The notes beneath the pieces were generated by a model that saw only the letters and a program-made list of their open reading frames with translations, did no database searches and had not been told where the DNA came from. DNA of 64,000 bases from positions 1 through 64,000 of the IMG/VR virus record IMGVR_UViG_3300025073_000028, one strand, 5' to 3'. This DNA comes from a virus. The translations under genes and the position numbers were made by a program. Each line of letters begins with the position of its first letter. The stretch's first letter is position 1. Of this stretch, positions 10,269 through 19,259 are shown piece by piece.

Positions 10269-10719
10269 AAGCTGTTAAACTCCCATCCATTTGTTGTTGT
10301 CCTAAAAGGAGATCGAGTTCTTGTCTTAATTCAATAGCTTTCTTATACATTTCAAAAGTTATTCTATCTCTAAGATTCGAACCAAATACTGCAGTAACAC
10401 TTACGGAAAGATCTGGTTTTTTATTTTCATCAAACACATAGGTTAGATTTTTGCCGCGATCTTCCATTTCCCTAAGAATGATATCAAAATCTTTTAAAAC
10501 CTCTTCTCCCATTTCTATTGTTTGATTGAAAATATCTTCGCCCGTTTCTTCTTTGATAGTATTTTCATCAAGAATAGTTTGAGTTGTTAAAACTTCACTA
10601 CGTTTGATTTGAAAGTCTAAATTCCTTTCTAGTTTATAACGATCCTCTTGGGATATCTGCTTTGCCGCAGAACCTCGACTAGAAATAATAACAACATCTA
10701 TATATTTATTAGTTGTCAT
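10258..10719 (-). CDS. Hypothetical virion-region protein
   Basis: 153 residues with alternating helical and beta-prone segments (VIISSRGSAAKQISQEDRYK; LSVSVTAVFGSNLRDR). It overlaps both neighbours, which suggests stoichiometric translation with the connector genes. A head-tail connector subunit is plausible by position between terminase and portal; no family is claimed. Confidence 0.65.
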   Translation of the reverse strand: MTTNKYIDVVIISSRGSAAKQISQEDRYKLERNLDFQIKRSEVLTTQTILDENTIKEETGEDIFNQTIEMGEEVLKDFDIILREMEDRGKNLTYVFDENKKPDLSVSVTAVFGSNLRDRITFEMYKKAIELRQELDLLLGQQQMDGSLTAYAS

Positions 10720-11171
10720 GCACTGAACTCTTCAAATGAAAGTTGAAGTTGTATATTACGGTTTTCTCCGATTCTTAGATTGGCCGGAGTTTCAAGCCGC
10801 ACCCAAAAACTATGATCACTAGTATCTGGTGCGCTGATCGCTCCAATAGACCCAACAGAAGCAATGTTTCCTGGCTCTACGGCATCCCATTCTAATTCCG
10901 TAGGTTCTCCTGCTTGAACTAAGATCTTGACTTTAAAAGGAGCTTGAGGATAGCTAGGATTTCCTTTGCTTGCTAATTCTTTAGGGATAGCAGAAAGAAA
11001 AACATTAACATAGTATTTATTACCATCATCATTTGTTAGATAAAGTTGTTTGTCTACTTTATCTCCATAGTCTCCATTGGGATTGAAAACGATAGGATTG
11101 TCAAAATCTCCATTTTCACTTTTTTCTTGAAGAACAGAAGTAACGACATTTCGCTCGAAAATATTTAACAT
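10716..11171 (-). CDS. Hypothetical beta-rich virion-region protein
   Basis: 151 residues, beta-rich (VKILVQAGEPTELEWDAVE, NIQLQLSFEEFSA). The start is preceded by GAGGATTTT. A roughly 60-base AT-rich gap separates it from the terminase stop codon and shows no hairpin. Possibly a tail-terminator or connector-type protein by size and position; not recognised. Confidence 0.65.
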   Translation of the reverse strand: MLNIFERNVVTSVLQEKSENGDFDNPIVFNPNGDYGDKVDKQLYLTNDDGNKYYVNVFLSAIPKELASKGNPSYPQAPFKVKILVQAGEPTELEWDAVEPGNIASVGSIGAISAPDTSDHSFWVRLETPANLRIGENRNIQLQLSFEEFSA

Positions 11172-11231
11172 AAAATCCTCATTTAGAAGATGATTATTGA
11201 CTAGTATTAATTTTACTATATTTGAGAAGAA

Positions 11232-13196
11232 TTAGCAATTAGTTCTACGTGTCTTAGGTTGATTGCGTTTTTTTACAATATATGACTGAATAAAATTGCC
11301 ATGTTCATCTTTTTCATCAGAAGCTTTTGTAAAATCGTCTGGATGATTAATAATCCGTTTTTCTTTAGGTTGATTTGTTATAGATTGCCGACTATAAATA
11401 TCATCTTTTACTGGGCGTCCTTGACCAGTTGCTTCTCTGTCTTTATATAGATTATGATCTTCCATGTATTGCATCGTATCCGTAACTCTAATATTCAAAA
11501 GGTCACTATTCTCAAGAGTAATCCCAACTAGAGCCAAGGCTAGAGAGTCAAGACTATGGTCGCCTATGTTGGCATCTCTACAAGCATAAATAGGTTGTCC
11601 CGTAGATGATACGTGTTTAATGATATAATTTCCCATTTGTTTAATGAGAGTTGTATCGATATCTGAAATCAAACATTTTTGTTGTTCAAAAAAACGGACT
11701 ATATTTTCAATAAGAAACGGTTTGGCGCGCTTTTTAATCTTTTCTGTTGTTAAAGGATCTATGACATCAATAGTAGATGAAAAATTATAAGCTTTAATAA
11801 TGTCTTTTAAACGTGCGGTTTGTAAATTGTGTTGTTCTGGATTGTTAGAGGCCGCAATACCAACAGTTTTTAATATTTCTATTTGGTAGGCTCCATAACC
11901 TTCGTCTAAGTATATAAACTCTGGTTTCCAGAAAGTATTTAGCCTAATGACTTCATTTACTGCTGCAGACTGGTTCCAGTCTTTTTTACTGATGATAGAT
12001 TCGTGTACTTTTCTAGCACTTGCAGTAAAAGGATTAAATTCTACAACTGTGAAAGTAGAACCATTTTTTTCGTCGTTCCAATCTCCACCAATAAAGTAGA
12101 AAAGATTTCTATTAGGGACACAAGTCGCATAATTATACGGAGCCTGAGCGCTTTCAATATATTTAGGCTGAAAAACACCAGCTTCTAATTCTCCAAAAAG
12201 TGCCAATATTTCTCTCTGATATGCGCTCTCTGTTAATTGAACTCTATGTTCTTGATCTAATTGTGGCGTCCATGTATCGCTAACATGAGAAGGAAAATGA
12301 AACTCTTTATAAGTAGGATCATTAGATTTGTTATAAAGAATCCCACGCGCGCCCGAGGGAGTTGAACTTCCTAGTAGACAACCATCTTTAACAGTACCTA
12401 ATACAGGGTTAATAGCATCTACGTCTTCTTGGTTTAAATAATCCATTTCGTCCATAATAAGGAAATGGACGTCTTGACCACGAGAAGATGCCGCACCAGA
12501 ATTACTATTAGATCCGGCAGAGAATCCTTTAATACGAGATCCATTACTAAATACAATTTCTTGAATTGGAGTTTTGACATCTCTTGCAATAGAATTCATT
12601 AAAGTAGAACTATTTTCTATAAATTCTCGGATTCGTTTGAAAACTTCATCTACCTGCGTTTTGTATGGACACAAAACCATTATTTCGCTTAAGCCTCTTG
12701 CCCATTCATTGCTCTTATCTTTTCTCCTTGCTCGGGGAGAATTGGTGAAAGCATAAAAAAGTGCTTTAATTGCAAGGACATCCGTTTTTCCACTGCGCCG
12801 CCCTAGTCTACACACTATACGATTAGCATTACAACGGAGCATCATCTCTTGATATTTAAGTCCAGCACAAGCAGTTCCTTTTTGAGCCACTCGTGATTCC
12901 CAAGGAGTCTTATCTGGTCTAATGATATTTCTGTAAGCCCAATGAGCAGGGTTGCCAATTTGTTTTATTAAATCTATATGGTCTTCAGAGAATTGTCCAA
13001 CTTTTTTTAAATCGTCTTCAGAGATTATTTTTCCGTCAAATAGTACATACCCATCTTTGGGTATGCCACTACAGTCGATAACAAAGTCTCCTTTTTTATG
13101 TATAACCTTGCCTTCTAGAACGACAGTTTCTTGAACTATTCGCTCCTTGCGACACTGTTTACAATATGGGTGAAGAAACTCGTCTTTTATTTTCAT
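11232..13196 (-). CDS. terL: Terminase large subunit (TerL), packaging ATPase and nuclease
   Basis: 654 residues. Walker A is LGRRSGKTD near residue 131, Walker B is HFLIMDEMDYL near 245, and the coupling motif LGSSTPSGARG follows. The C-terminal RNase H-like nuclease shows three spaced acidic sites: FIGGDWNDEKNGSTF, FIYLDEGYGAYQIE and GDHSLDSLALALVG. It translocates DNA into the prohead through the portal and makes the headful or cohesive cut. The N-terminus has an extra CKQC segment and about 100 residues before the ATPase core. It overlaps the stop codon of the upstream glycine-zipper gene. The small subunit is not certain; the Cys-rich gene at 15708 is one candidate. Confidence 0.95.
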   Translation of the reverse strand: MKIKDEFLHPYCKQCRKERIVQETVVLEGKVIHKKGDFVIDCSGIPKDGYVLFDGKIISEDDLKKVGQFSEDHIDLIKQIGNPAHWAYRNIIRPDKTPWESRVAQKGTACAGLKYQEMMLRCNANRIVCRLGRRSGKTDVLAIKALFYAFTNSPRARRKDKSNEWARGLSEIMVLCPYKTQVDEVFKRIREFIENSSTLMNSIARDVKTPIQEIVFSNGSRIKGFSAGSNSNSGAASSRGQDVHFLIMDEMDYLNQEDVDAINPVLGTVKDGCLLGSSTPSGARGILYNKSNDPTYKEFHFPSHVSDTWTPQLDQEHRVQLTESAYQREILALFGELEAGVFQPKYIESAQAPYNYATCVPNRNLFYFIGGDWNDEKNGSTFTVVEFNPFTASARKVHESIISKKDWNQSAAVNEVIRLNTFWKPEFIYLDEGYGAYQIEILKTVGIAASNNPEQHNLQTARLKDIIKAYNFSSTIDVIDPLTTEKIKKRAKPFLIENIVRFFEQQKCLISDIDTTLIKQMGNYIIKHVSSTGQPIYACRDANIGDHSLDSLALALVGITLENSDLLNIRVTDTMQYMEDHNLYKDREATGQGRPVKDDIYSRQSITNQPKEKRIINHPDDFTKASDEKDEHGNFIQSYIVKKRNQPKTRRTNC

Positions 13197-14191
13197 CTAC
13201 GTTGATTCTTTTTTGGTTGTTTATTCTTACGCTGTTTTTTAAGAGATGGACTATTTGTTAAATTTCCCTCCTTTAATGACTTTGTAGCCACTTTAGTTGC
13301 TTCTTTGGCAGCTTTCAACCCACTTACATCTTTAAAGAGATCAAATAAATCTCTCTCAAGATCTCCAACGCCTTTGTTTATTTGATCTTCTGTATATGTC
13401 GGCAAAAATGACTGTTGCATATGAGATAAAATAGTATTCTTTCTTGTTTCAAACTCAGGAGGTAATGTTTTATTGAGCATACTACTATATTTATCTTTAA
13501 GTCTCTTTGTTGACGAATCTATAAGTTCTTGACTCTCTGCAACTCCCCAAACTCCCGTAGAAGTTTCTTTAATTGCCTGAATTGTATTTGCTACACTAGA
13601 AGCAGTTGGAATAACAGGAGCAGGAGAAGCGACTGCAGAAGGAGCGGGAGCGGCAGCCGCAGCAGCACGCTCGGCAGCAAGACGCTTTTTGTCAGCAAGA
13701 AAACCATGCAGGCCTTCATCAAATAAACCTCTATAGTCGACATCTCCTGGTGTAGATGTCATTACCTCAGAACCCATTTCCCGATTAATGTCTCGTTGGT
13801 TCTTACTTGCTAAGGACTCAGCAGCAGGAGTACCAGCAGCAGCGGCCTTTTTTTTCCACCAACCTAAGTGTGTGCCTCCAGCATGGATACCTCCACCAAT
13901 CGCACCACCCATGACAGCCCCACCTAGGATAGTTTGGTTGTCTTTGATACCACCATAAATACCACCAGCAATAGCGCCACCCATGATACCTTTAGTAGCT
14001 TGACCAGACCCTAGTCCAGCGCCAAGTAAAGCACCTTTAAAGGCTCCTCCAAGGAATGATGTCCTATCGCTACCTAAGGAGTAGGTAGCACCACCAACGG
14101 CTCCTACGCCTGCTCCAATAGCCATACCTTTGCCTATTGGACCTACTGCGATCTCTTGAGCAGCATTCCAAGCTGTATTATACCAAGCCAT
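13193..14191 (-). CDS. Glycine-zipper membrane-active protein
   Basis: 332 residues. Residues 15-110 are a run of glycine-zipper repeats (AIGAGVGAVGGATY, GALLGAGLGSGQATKG, GGAVMGGAIGGGIHAGG), a pattern that inserts in membranes. Residues 170-215 are Ala/Pro-rich and the C-terminus is basic (KKQRKNKQPKKNQRR). It ends inside the terminase start. In a virion operon such proteins are often ejected or form a conduit; that role is inferred. Confidence 0.75.
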   Translation of the reverse strand: MAWYNTAWNAAQEIAVGPIGKGMAIGAGVGAVGGATYSLGSDRTSFLGGAFKGALLGAGLGSGQATKGIMGGAIAGGIYGGIKDNQTILGGAVMGGAIGGGIHAGGTHLGWWKKKAAAAGTPAAESLASKNQRDINREMGSEVMTSTPGDVDYRGLFDEGLHGFLADKKRLAAERAAAAAAPAPSAVASPAPVIPTASSVANTIQAIKETSTGVWGVAESQELIDSSTKRLKDKYSSMLNKTLPPEFETRKNTILSHMQQSFLPTYTEDQINKGVGDLERDLFDLFKDVSGLKAAKEATKVATKSLKEGNLTNSPSLKKQRKNKQPKKNQRR

Positions 14192-14817
14192 TACATTCCT
14201 CCATGATAAAATTCAGCTTCTCTTCCCATCAAAGAGTTAATAGCGAAAAGACCCTGACTTTTTTGCATATTTCTAATAAACTCACCTTGAGTTCTTAGTG
14301 TTTCCATACTACCACCGGTTTTAGACATTTTAACACCAGTAGACTTATTTATTAAATCAAATCCATAGCTCAACCCACTATATCCAGCATACCATCCAAG
14401 GAATGGTAGTCCATATTTAAATGCTTTTGCAACACCAAAACCAAGAGATCTTAATCCTCCTTTAGCAAAGCTTTTCGATCCTTGTCTAATAGCCTTCCAA
14501 GTTTCAGGAGTTTTAAAGCCATGACCTTGAACTTCTTTGAAAGACTCTACTCCTTCTTTGAAGTTTGTCATAGCACTCTTCCCATTAAAACCTGGAGTTT
14601 TCTCACTCCATTTAGGAAATGCACGACCTATAGTGGCTCCACCAAGTGTAGTGACTCCTGTTGCGGCATAATAACCGGCAGAACCACCAAGAACCATATT
14701 AACACTATCTAAAGTGTTTTCTCCACCAAAGATAGGAAGACCAGCAGTAGCAACTTCTATCTGCATATTTAACTTGAAGTCACTAATAGCTTTTGCGAAT
14801 CTTGACTGTTGACTCAT
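14191..14817 (-). CDS. Gly-rich hydrophobic protein, partner of the glycine-zipper gene
   Basis: 208 residues with several Gly/Ala-rich hydrophobic segments (LGGSAGYYAATGVTTLGGATIG; LPFLGWYAGYSGLSYGFD). Start and stop codons interlock with both neighbours. Probably a second membrane-associated virion component. No family recognised. Confidence 0.7.
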   Translation of the reverse strand: MSQQSRFAKAISDFKLNMQIEVATAGLPIFGGENTLDSVNMVLGGSAGYYAATGVTTLGGATIGRAFPKWSEKTPGFNGKSAMTNFKEGVESFKEVQGHGFKTPETWKAIRQGSKSFAKGGLRSLGFGVAKAFKYGLPFLGWYAGYSGLSYGFDLINKSTGVKMSKTGGSMETLRTQGEFIRNMQKSQGLFAINSLMGREAEFYHGGM

Positions 14818-14818
14818 A

Positions 14819-15736
14819 TTACTCGCTTAAAGAAAAAGAAGAATTTGGTTGGAATTTGTTGCGATTTTCCCATAATGCTATTGGTAACCCTGCTGTATTC
14901 CCTATCTCTTCATTATACCAACTTTGAACTTGCCTGGCGACCAACTCTTCTTGTGATATTTGCATACCAGATTGTTTTAATCGTCTTTGCATTCTTGTAT
15001 TTTGAAATTGATGAAAATATAGATACGCCTGATCTTCTAAATTAGCTTGAGCAGTATATGTTTCTTCTCTAGAAGTTTCTGTCAACTGTTTGACTGACAT
15101 TCTACCGGGACTATATTTCTTAACCCCATATAGGTCTTGCTCTGTCTCAACTTGCTCTCTTGCTCTCTGTACTTTCTCTACAGATTTTTTATAAAGTTCT
15201 GGATCGAACTTAGTATTAATGCCAATTCTAACGGCAGGATTATCTTGCAAAGTATACATAAGCTGCGTATTAGGATATCCCATTCTTCCAGCATAATAAT
15301 TTGTTTGCGCGATACCTGACTTAGAAGGACCATACCGAAACAAATTTTCCATACTACCGGCATTAAGAGATTTTACGTCTCCTAAAATACCTGCTTTAGT
15401 TTGGTAGTCTGAAGTTCCGACGATCCCACCTTCATAGTAATATGAGAAATCTTCGACACTTTGAGCAGTACCTTGTTTTAGGAATAAACCTTCATAAAAC
15501 CTATGGAGTGTCGTTCCTAAGGCGGCTTCAGACAAAGGTTCATCCTGTTGACCTTGTCCTTGGCGTGAAAACGCACTAGCATAAGAACCACCACCACTTA
15601 ATTGCCCTCGAATAGCTCCAAGACTATATCCAATCGAAGATGCACCAAATCTTTCGGTTGCTCTAATAGGATAATAGTCTCTTTGATCCCGCTCATGTTG
15701 ATAGAGCTTATTCTGTATAAGTTGAGGAAACAGCAT
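14819..15736 (-). CDS. PD-(D/E)XK nuclease, RecB/Cas4-like fold
   Basis: 305 residues. The order of motifs matches the RecB/Cas4-type nuclease fold: GTTLHRFYEGLFL (motif I His, about residue 94), GIVGTSDYQTKAGILGDVKS (the Asp and D-x-K pair, about 128-147), then QTNYYAGRMGY (QxxxY motif). The C-terminal third is helical and charged. It overlaps the upstream gene by 29 bases. In a head operon such an enzyme may trim or process DNA during packaging or recombination. Family assignment rests on motif order and spacing only. Confidence 0.65.
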   Translation of the reverse strand: MLFPQLIQNKLYQHERDQRDYYPIRATERFGASSIGYSLGAIRGQLSGGGSYASAFSRQGQGQQDEPLSEAALGTTLHRFYEGLFLKQGTAQSVEDFSYYYEGGIVGTSDYQTKAGILGDVKSLNAGSMENLFRYGPSKSGIAQTNYYAGRMGYPNTQLMYTLQDNPAVRIGINTKFDPELYKKSVEKVQRAREQVETEQDLYGVKKYSPGRMSVKQLTETSREETYTAQANLEDQAYLYFHQFQNTRMQRRLKQSGMQISQEELVARQVQSWYNEEIGNTAGLPIALWENRNKFQPNSSFSLSE

Positions 15737-16499
15737 CTATTTGTTTTGATTCCAATATCTTATTAAGTGATTCTCTCATTGCAGTCATATTCTTAGAAGC
15801 ATCACTATCTTTCTTCTGTTTTAAGGCTGCATCGCGCTTGTACTTTTCTTGTGGAGTCCCTACAAGACTACTCAAAATCTTTTGTTTCTTATTGGTCAGT
15901 TTATCAATAAGAGATAATAAAGGATGAGTGGCTAATTCATAGGTTCTTCCTATCTCTGTTTCCATAGTTGTCATGATAGTTCCATCTTGGAACTCTCTAA
16001 TGGGAATTTCGTGATCTTCTAATCCTAGATGTCGGAATTGAGCTTGACGCATATCAGGATTTCCTAAGGAGTTATAAGCTCTCTTTAAGAGAATATCTAT
16101 GGTTACTAAATCATCTATTAAAGATAATTGCGCGAATTCTCCTGGTTGAATATCAAATTCGATTATATATCTCTTATAGAAGTCTTCTATCATGTTTAGT
16201 TCTATGAGGCATTTTCTTCCTATAGGGAGTTTATTTATCTCATAAAGGGGGCAATCAGATACATGTGGACATTTTTCGCCTAGACAAGTAAGAGGTAAAG
16301 AAGCAAATACTCCTGTGGACATTCTTGCTATAGAAACCTTTATTCTTCTTACTTCTTCTTTAGTAAGACTTATATCGGCATATTTGCCCGCTTCTATTTC
16401 TTTTATTGCTTGATAGTATTCTGGAGAATGAGGATGAGGATCTTCAGTAGTTGTTACTAAAGCATTTACTCCAAAAGTCTCTTCATTTAATTCTGACAT
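15708..16499 (-). CDS. Cys-cluster protein, possible terminase-associated factor
   Basis: 263 residues. A four-cysteine cluster (CLGEKCPHVSDCPLYE followed by RKC, about residues 72-97) looks like a metal site. The rest is helical, and the C-terminus is Lys-rich and low-complexity. It overlaps the nuclease gene by 29 bases and the upstream gene by 13. A small-terminase or DNA-binding role is possible by position; not demonstrated. Confidence 0.65.
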   Translation of the reverse strand: MSELNEETFGVNALVTTTEDPHPHSPEYYQAIKEIEAGKYADISLTKEEVRRIKVSIARMSTGVFASLPLTCLGEKCPHVSDCPLYEINKLPIGRKCLIELNMIEDFYKRYIIEFDIQPGEFAQLSLIDDLVTIDILLKRAYNSLGNPDMRQAQFRHLGLEDHEIPIREFQDGTIMTTMETEIGRTYELATHPLLSLIDKLTNKKQKILSSLVGTPQEKYKRDAALKQKKDSDASKNMTAMRESLNKILESKQIDAVSSTYTE

Positions 16500-16798
16500 A
16501 ATAACCTATATAATTCTTGATATTCTTCTCTGTCTTTTGTTAGTTCTTTGAATAGATCTTTACAGGTATATCCTTTATATTTCTCGTCTAACCACGTAAA
16601 ATATACAGATGCGCCAATATCCATCATAGAGTAATGATTATATACTACTTTTACAAGTTGGCATTTTTTGTTTCCCTTGTACAAAGTACTGAATCTTTCA
16701 CTATGAGGTTGTTTTAGTATTAATTCTTCTAATAAGTCTTTAGGAGTTTGTCCTTCTAACTTTTTTCTTAAATATTCTATATAATGTAGATCTTCCAT
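16487..16798 (-). CDS. Small hypothetical protein
   Basis: 103 residues, helical, with two similar halves around short LL-K/E repeats (KLEGQTPKDLLEELI and KYKGYTCKDLFKELT), suggesting an internal duplication. It starts one base after the upstream stop codon. Function unknown. Confidence 0.6.
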   Translation of the reverse strand: MEDLHYIEYLRKKLEGQTPKDLLEELILKQPHSERFSTLYKGNKKCQLVKVVYNHYSMMDIGASVYFTWLDEKYKGYTCKDLFKELTKDREEYQELYRLLCQN

Positions 16799-17491
16799 TT
16801 ATTCACTTTCTGCCAATAATAGGTTAGCTGTAAAATTATAAGTTTCATTTTTTTGGATCTGTCTAGAATAGACAATTTGTTCATCTGTATCTATTTTTCT
16901 TAAAACTACATTCTCTAAATGCAAATATCCAAAATCCATTGAGTATTTGATATCTATATCTCCAATACAGACAAAATTGCCGAAATTATAATCTTTAACA
17001 GTCATAAACCCAGAGATGCTTTTAGCATTAAGTTGAAAAGATTTAAATAATAATGTTAAACTTTTCACTTGCCCAACTTCTTGACCGTTCCAAGACCAAA
17101 CGGGAGATACGCAATTATAAGGAAGCCAAGGAGAAAAACATTTTCCAAGAAACATTATTTCTCCGATAGAAGTAAAGTCTCTTAATCGGATGGGGTCTCC
17201 ATTAGGATCAGAAATTAAAATTTCTGAAGCAATCTTATAGAGAGTGTCTTCGCCGACTTGTTTTACTATTACAACACTATACGTTTCATCTAAATAAGAT
17301 GAATGATTTTTTTCGGGCATAATTGTTGTGAGAAACCCAAAACTAACTCCGGTAGGGCGTCCGATCCCAATACAGATATTATCATCTTCAGTGAATTCTA
17401 GAGTCTTAAACTTGCAGAGAGTATATTGATGTTCGTATAAAAGTTTGAGAGTTACAGAATCTCCATCTTGATAGCCATTCTCAAATCCCAT
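16799..17491 (-). CDS. Hypothetical beta-rich protein
   Basis: 230 residues, beta-rich with many aromatic residues; no motif recognised. It follows the HTH gene by one base and precedes the next gene directly, so it is part of the same transcript. Confidence 0.6.
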   Translation of the reverse strand: MGFENGYQDGDSVTLKLLYEHQYTLCKFKTLEFTEDDNICIGIGRPTGVSFGFLTTIMPEKNHSSYLDETYSVVIVKQVGEDTLYKIASEILISDPNGDPIRLRDFTSIGEIMFLGKCFSPWLPYNCVSPVWSWNGQEVGQVKSLTLLFKSFQLNAKSISGFMTVKDYNFGNFVCIGDIDIKYSMDFGYLHLENVVLRKIDTDEQIVYSRQIQKNETYNFTANLLLAESE

Positions 17492-17492
17492 T

Positions 17493-17855
17493 TCATTGAT
17501 TCCGGCCTAGAAATTTTACGAATTCTTTATATTTCTCATCTTCTACTTTATGACCACGGAATAAACAAAAAAGAGTGGGCAACCAATCAAATATTTCTTC
17601 TGATAAACAATCAGATGGTATGCGCCCATTTTCTGCATAGGCTAAATCAAAGAATAAATACCATTCTGGAGTTAAAGGTCTTAACTGGAGAGCTTCGGCA
17701 TGTCTATTTAAAACATTAGGCCACTTAGGAGGGTCAATTAATCCTCTCTCTAGTTTAGAAAGATTACCAGTATCCATCCCCACTAATTCTGCAAAGTCTT
17801 TTAATACAGGTTCTATCTGTTCTCTTCTATCTCGGAAAAACTCATAAAATCGCAT
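17493..17855 (-). CDS. XRE-type helix-turn-helix protein
   Basis: 120 residues. Residues 15-60 form a Cro/C1-type HTH: VLKDFAELVGMDTGNLSKLE followed by RGLIDPP, the usual turn and recognition helix of this family. The C-terminal half is aromatic and acidic. Position near the start of the leftward operon suggests a regulator of that operon or of the divergent region. An antitoxin-like role is not supported, as no toxin partner is evident. Confidence 0.75.
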   Translation of the reverse strand: MRFYEFFRDRREQIEPVLKDFAELVGMDTGNLSKLERGLIDPPKWPNVLNRHAEALQLRPLTPEWYLFFDLAYAENGRIPSDCLSEEIFDWLPTLFCLFRGHKVEDEKYKEFVKFLGRNQ

Positions 17856-17878
17856 ACAAACCTCTGTTTTTCTTTTTA

Positions 17879-18331
17879 TTATAACATGTCATTAAGAATT
17901 AGTTGAATGAGCTTCGGTGCGTTTTGTAATTTACATACATAACCGACTGAATTCCAAACCCAAGGTGTAATAGTCATGGTATCTAGTATCCCAACGATAG
18001 GAATATCTTTAGACCTAGCATATGCGATTTCTAGGTATTTAGATCCTTGAGACATCCTATCTAGTTCGACAATAAAGACATTTGATAGATCTATAAGATG
18101 CTGTTGATATTCCTGGATCAGACTAGTATCTTTAGGATAGAGAGTTTCTTGTTCAATAAAAGGAGAATCTTTCATGACATTAGCAAACAACACAGATCGA
18201 GTGCAATTTTCTTTTAATGTTAAACGAGGATTATAAATCGCACAATCTCTCTGAAAAGCAGATTCAATAAACTCAACAAAAGGATGAGGTTCAGCAAAAC
18301 CTCCCATCGACATGGATAAATATAACATCAT
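17879..18331 (-). CDS. Nucleoside 2-deoxyribosyltransferase-like protein
   Basis: 150 residues. It has an N-terminal strand LYLSMSMGGF, a central DLSNVFIVELDRMSQGSKYL segment followed by EIAYARSKDIPIVGI. This is the layout of nucleoside deoxyribosyltransferase/TIR-like Rossmann proteins: Asp, variable strand, S-x-G, then Glu in the x-Y-A helix. It could modify or scavenge nucleosides or nucleotide signals. The catalytic Glu (EIAYA) is present; substrate unknown. It overlaps the upstream gene by 4 bases. Confidence 0.6.
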   Translation of the reverse strand: MMLYLSMSMGGFAEPHPFVEFIESAFQRDCAIYNPRLTLKENCTRSVLFANVMKDSPFIEQETLYPKDTSLIQEYQQHLIDLSNVFIVELDRMSQGSKYLEIAYARSKDIPIVGILDTMTITPWVWNSVGYVCKLQNAPKLIQLILNDML

Positions 18332-18969
18332 AATATTTCCTCTTCTATTTCATTGAAAGCAATTTTATATAAGGTTTTCACAAATGTTTCGTCGGTAGTA
18401 ACTAGCCCCGTAACAATAGAAAACAAGTGCTGCTTCTCGTAACCAATATTATTGAAGTTTTGAACAAACCCAATCAAACCTAGTAAAGCAAAGAGAAGAT
18501 CTGTATATTTTCGTTCTACTACTAATACTCCAGCGATTAAATGTTTCTTAATCTCAAAATAGGCAATACGCATTTTTGCAGGCATAGTGGCAAGTAATAC
18601 TTCAGTTTCTTTTTCTGTCATCCTCGCTAAGTAATTTGTAGCATTGAAACTTCTAAGGTTAACTGTTTCGACGCCATTCACATCTTGATAAATAAAAGGA
18701 TATCTTTCTGCACCGATTCCACTATTAGTACCATCAATATAAATATATTGCATTCTTGCTGCGCTCATCGCGTTAGTGTCGCCTGCAGCTATTACGAGAT
18801 CTCCTGTTATATAAGTTTGGGAATAGTCCTCTGTTGTTCCAGTTATTGTATAACCTTCTGCTGCTGTTGTCTGAGGATGCTCATATACTGTCCAGAGGGG
18901 ACTATTGGTAAAAGTTGAAGCAGTTATTGTCCCTTCAAGATTTGTAGAATTCGCAAGTTCTGTTGTCAT
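18328..18969 (-). CDS. First gene of the leftward operon, hypothetical
   Basis: 213 residues. The N-terminal half is Thr/Ser-rich and beta-like (structural style); the C-terminal half has hydrophobic helices (LLFALLGLIGFVQNF). The start codon lies about 32 bases left of a sigma-70-like -10 box, so this is the promoter-proximal gene of the head operon. Function unknown. Confidence 0.65.
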   Translation of the reverse strand: MTTELANSTNLEGTITASTFTNSPLWTVYEHPQTTAAEGYTITGTTEDYSQTYITGDLVIAAGDTNAMSAARMQYIYIDGTNSGIGAERYPFIYQDVNGVETVNLRSFNATNYLARMTEKETEVLLATMPAKMRIAYFEIKKHLIAGVLVVERKYTDLLFALLGLIGFVQNFNNIGYEKQHLFSIVTGLVTTDETFVKTLYKIAFNEIEEEIL

Positions 18970-19000
18970 ATGTTTACTTAAGTGTTGTTCAATTGTAAAT

Positions 19001-19029
19001 ATTATACTAAATCGCCCTTATAAAGTAAA
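19001..19029 (-). promoter_or_regulatory. Sigma-70-like promoter for the leftward head operon
   Basis: Read on the minus strand: TTTACT, a 17-base spacer, then a perfect TATAAT, about 30 bases before the first start codon. Box quality and spacing are what a host sigma-70 holoenzyme needs. It lies in the divergent gap between the two main transcription directions. Confidence 0.75.
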
Positions 19030-19070
19030 TACCCAGGAAAAATATTTTTTGATATTCCCAAGTGTAGGGA

Positions 19071-19259
19071 ATGAATGAAAATAGAGAGAGGCAAGATTCA
19101 AATTACATGGATGGAATGCTTTTAGAGAAGGATCCCATGAGTGAAAAATTCCTACGGAAAATAAAGTTTGAAATAAATTTAGAAGGGGAAGAATCTGTAA
19201 TTTTCCTATATGAAAATAAATCTGGAAATAATTTAGAAGGAGTACCCAGTGAAGTATGA
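19071..19259 (+). CDS. Small hypothetical protein upstream of the leader RNA
   Basis: 62 codons from the first ATG; internal Met codons at 19107 and 19128-19140 are alternative starts. The C-terminal part (EKFLRKIKFEINLEGEESV) looks like a normal acidic beta protein. It ends immediately before the folded leader RNA. A perfect 6-bp hairpin (ATTCCC/GGGAAT) lies just upstream of the first ATG. No ribosome binding site is strong, so coding status is moderate. Confidence 0.4.
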   Translation: MNENRERQDSNYMDGMLLEKDPMSEKFLRKIKFEINLEGEESVIFLYENKSGNNLEGVPSEV

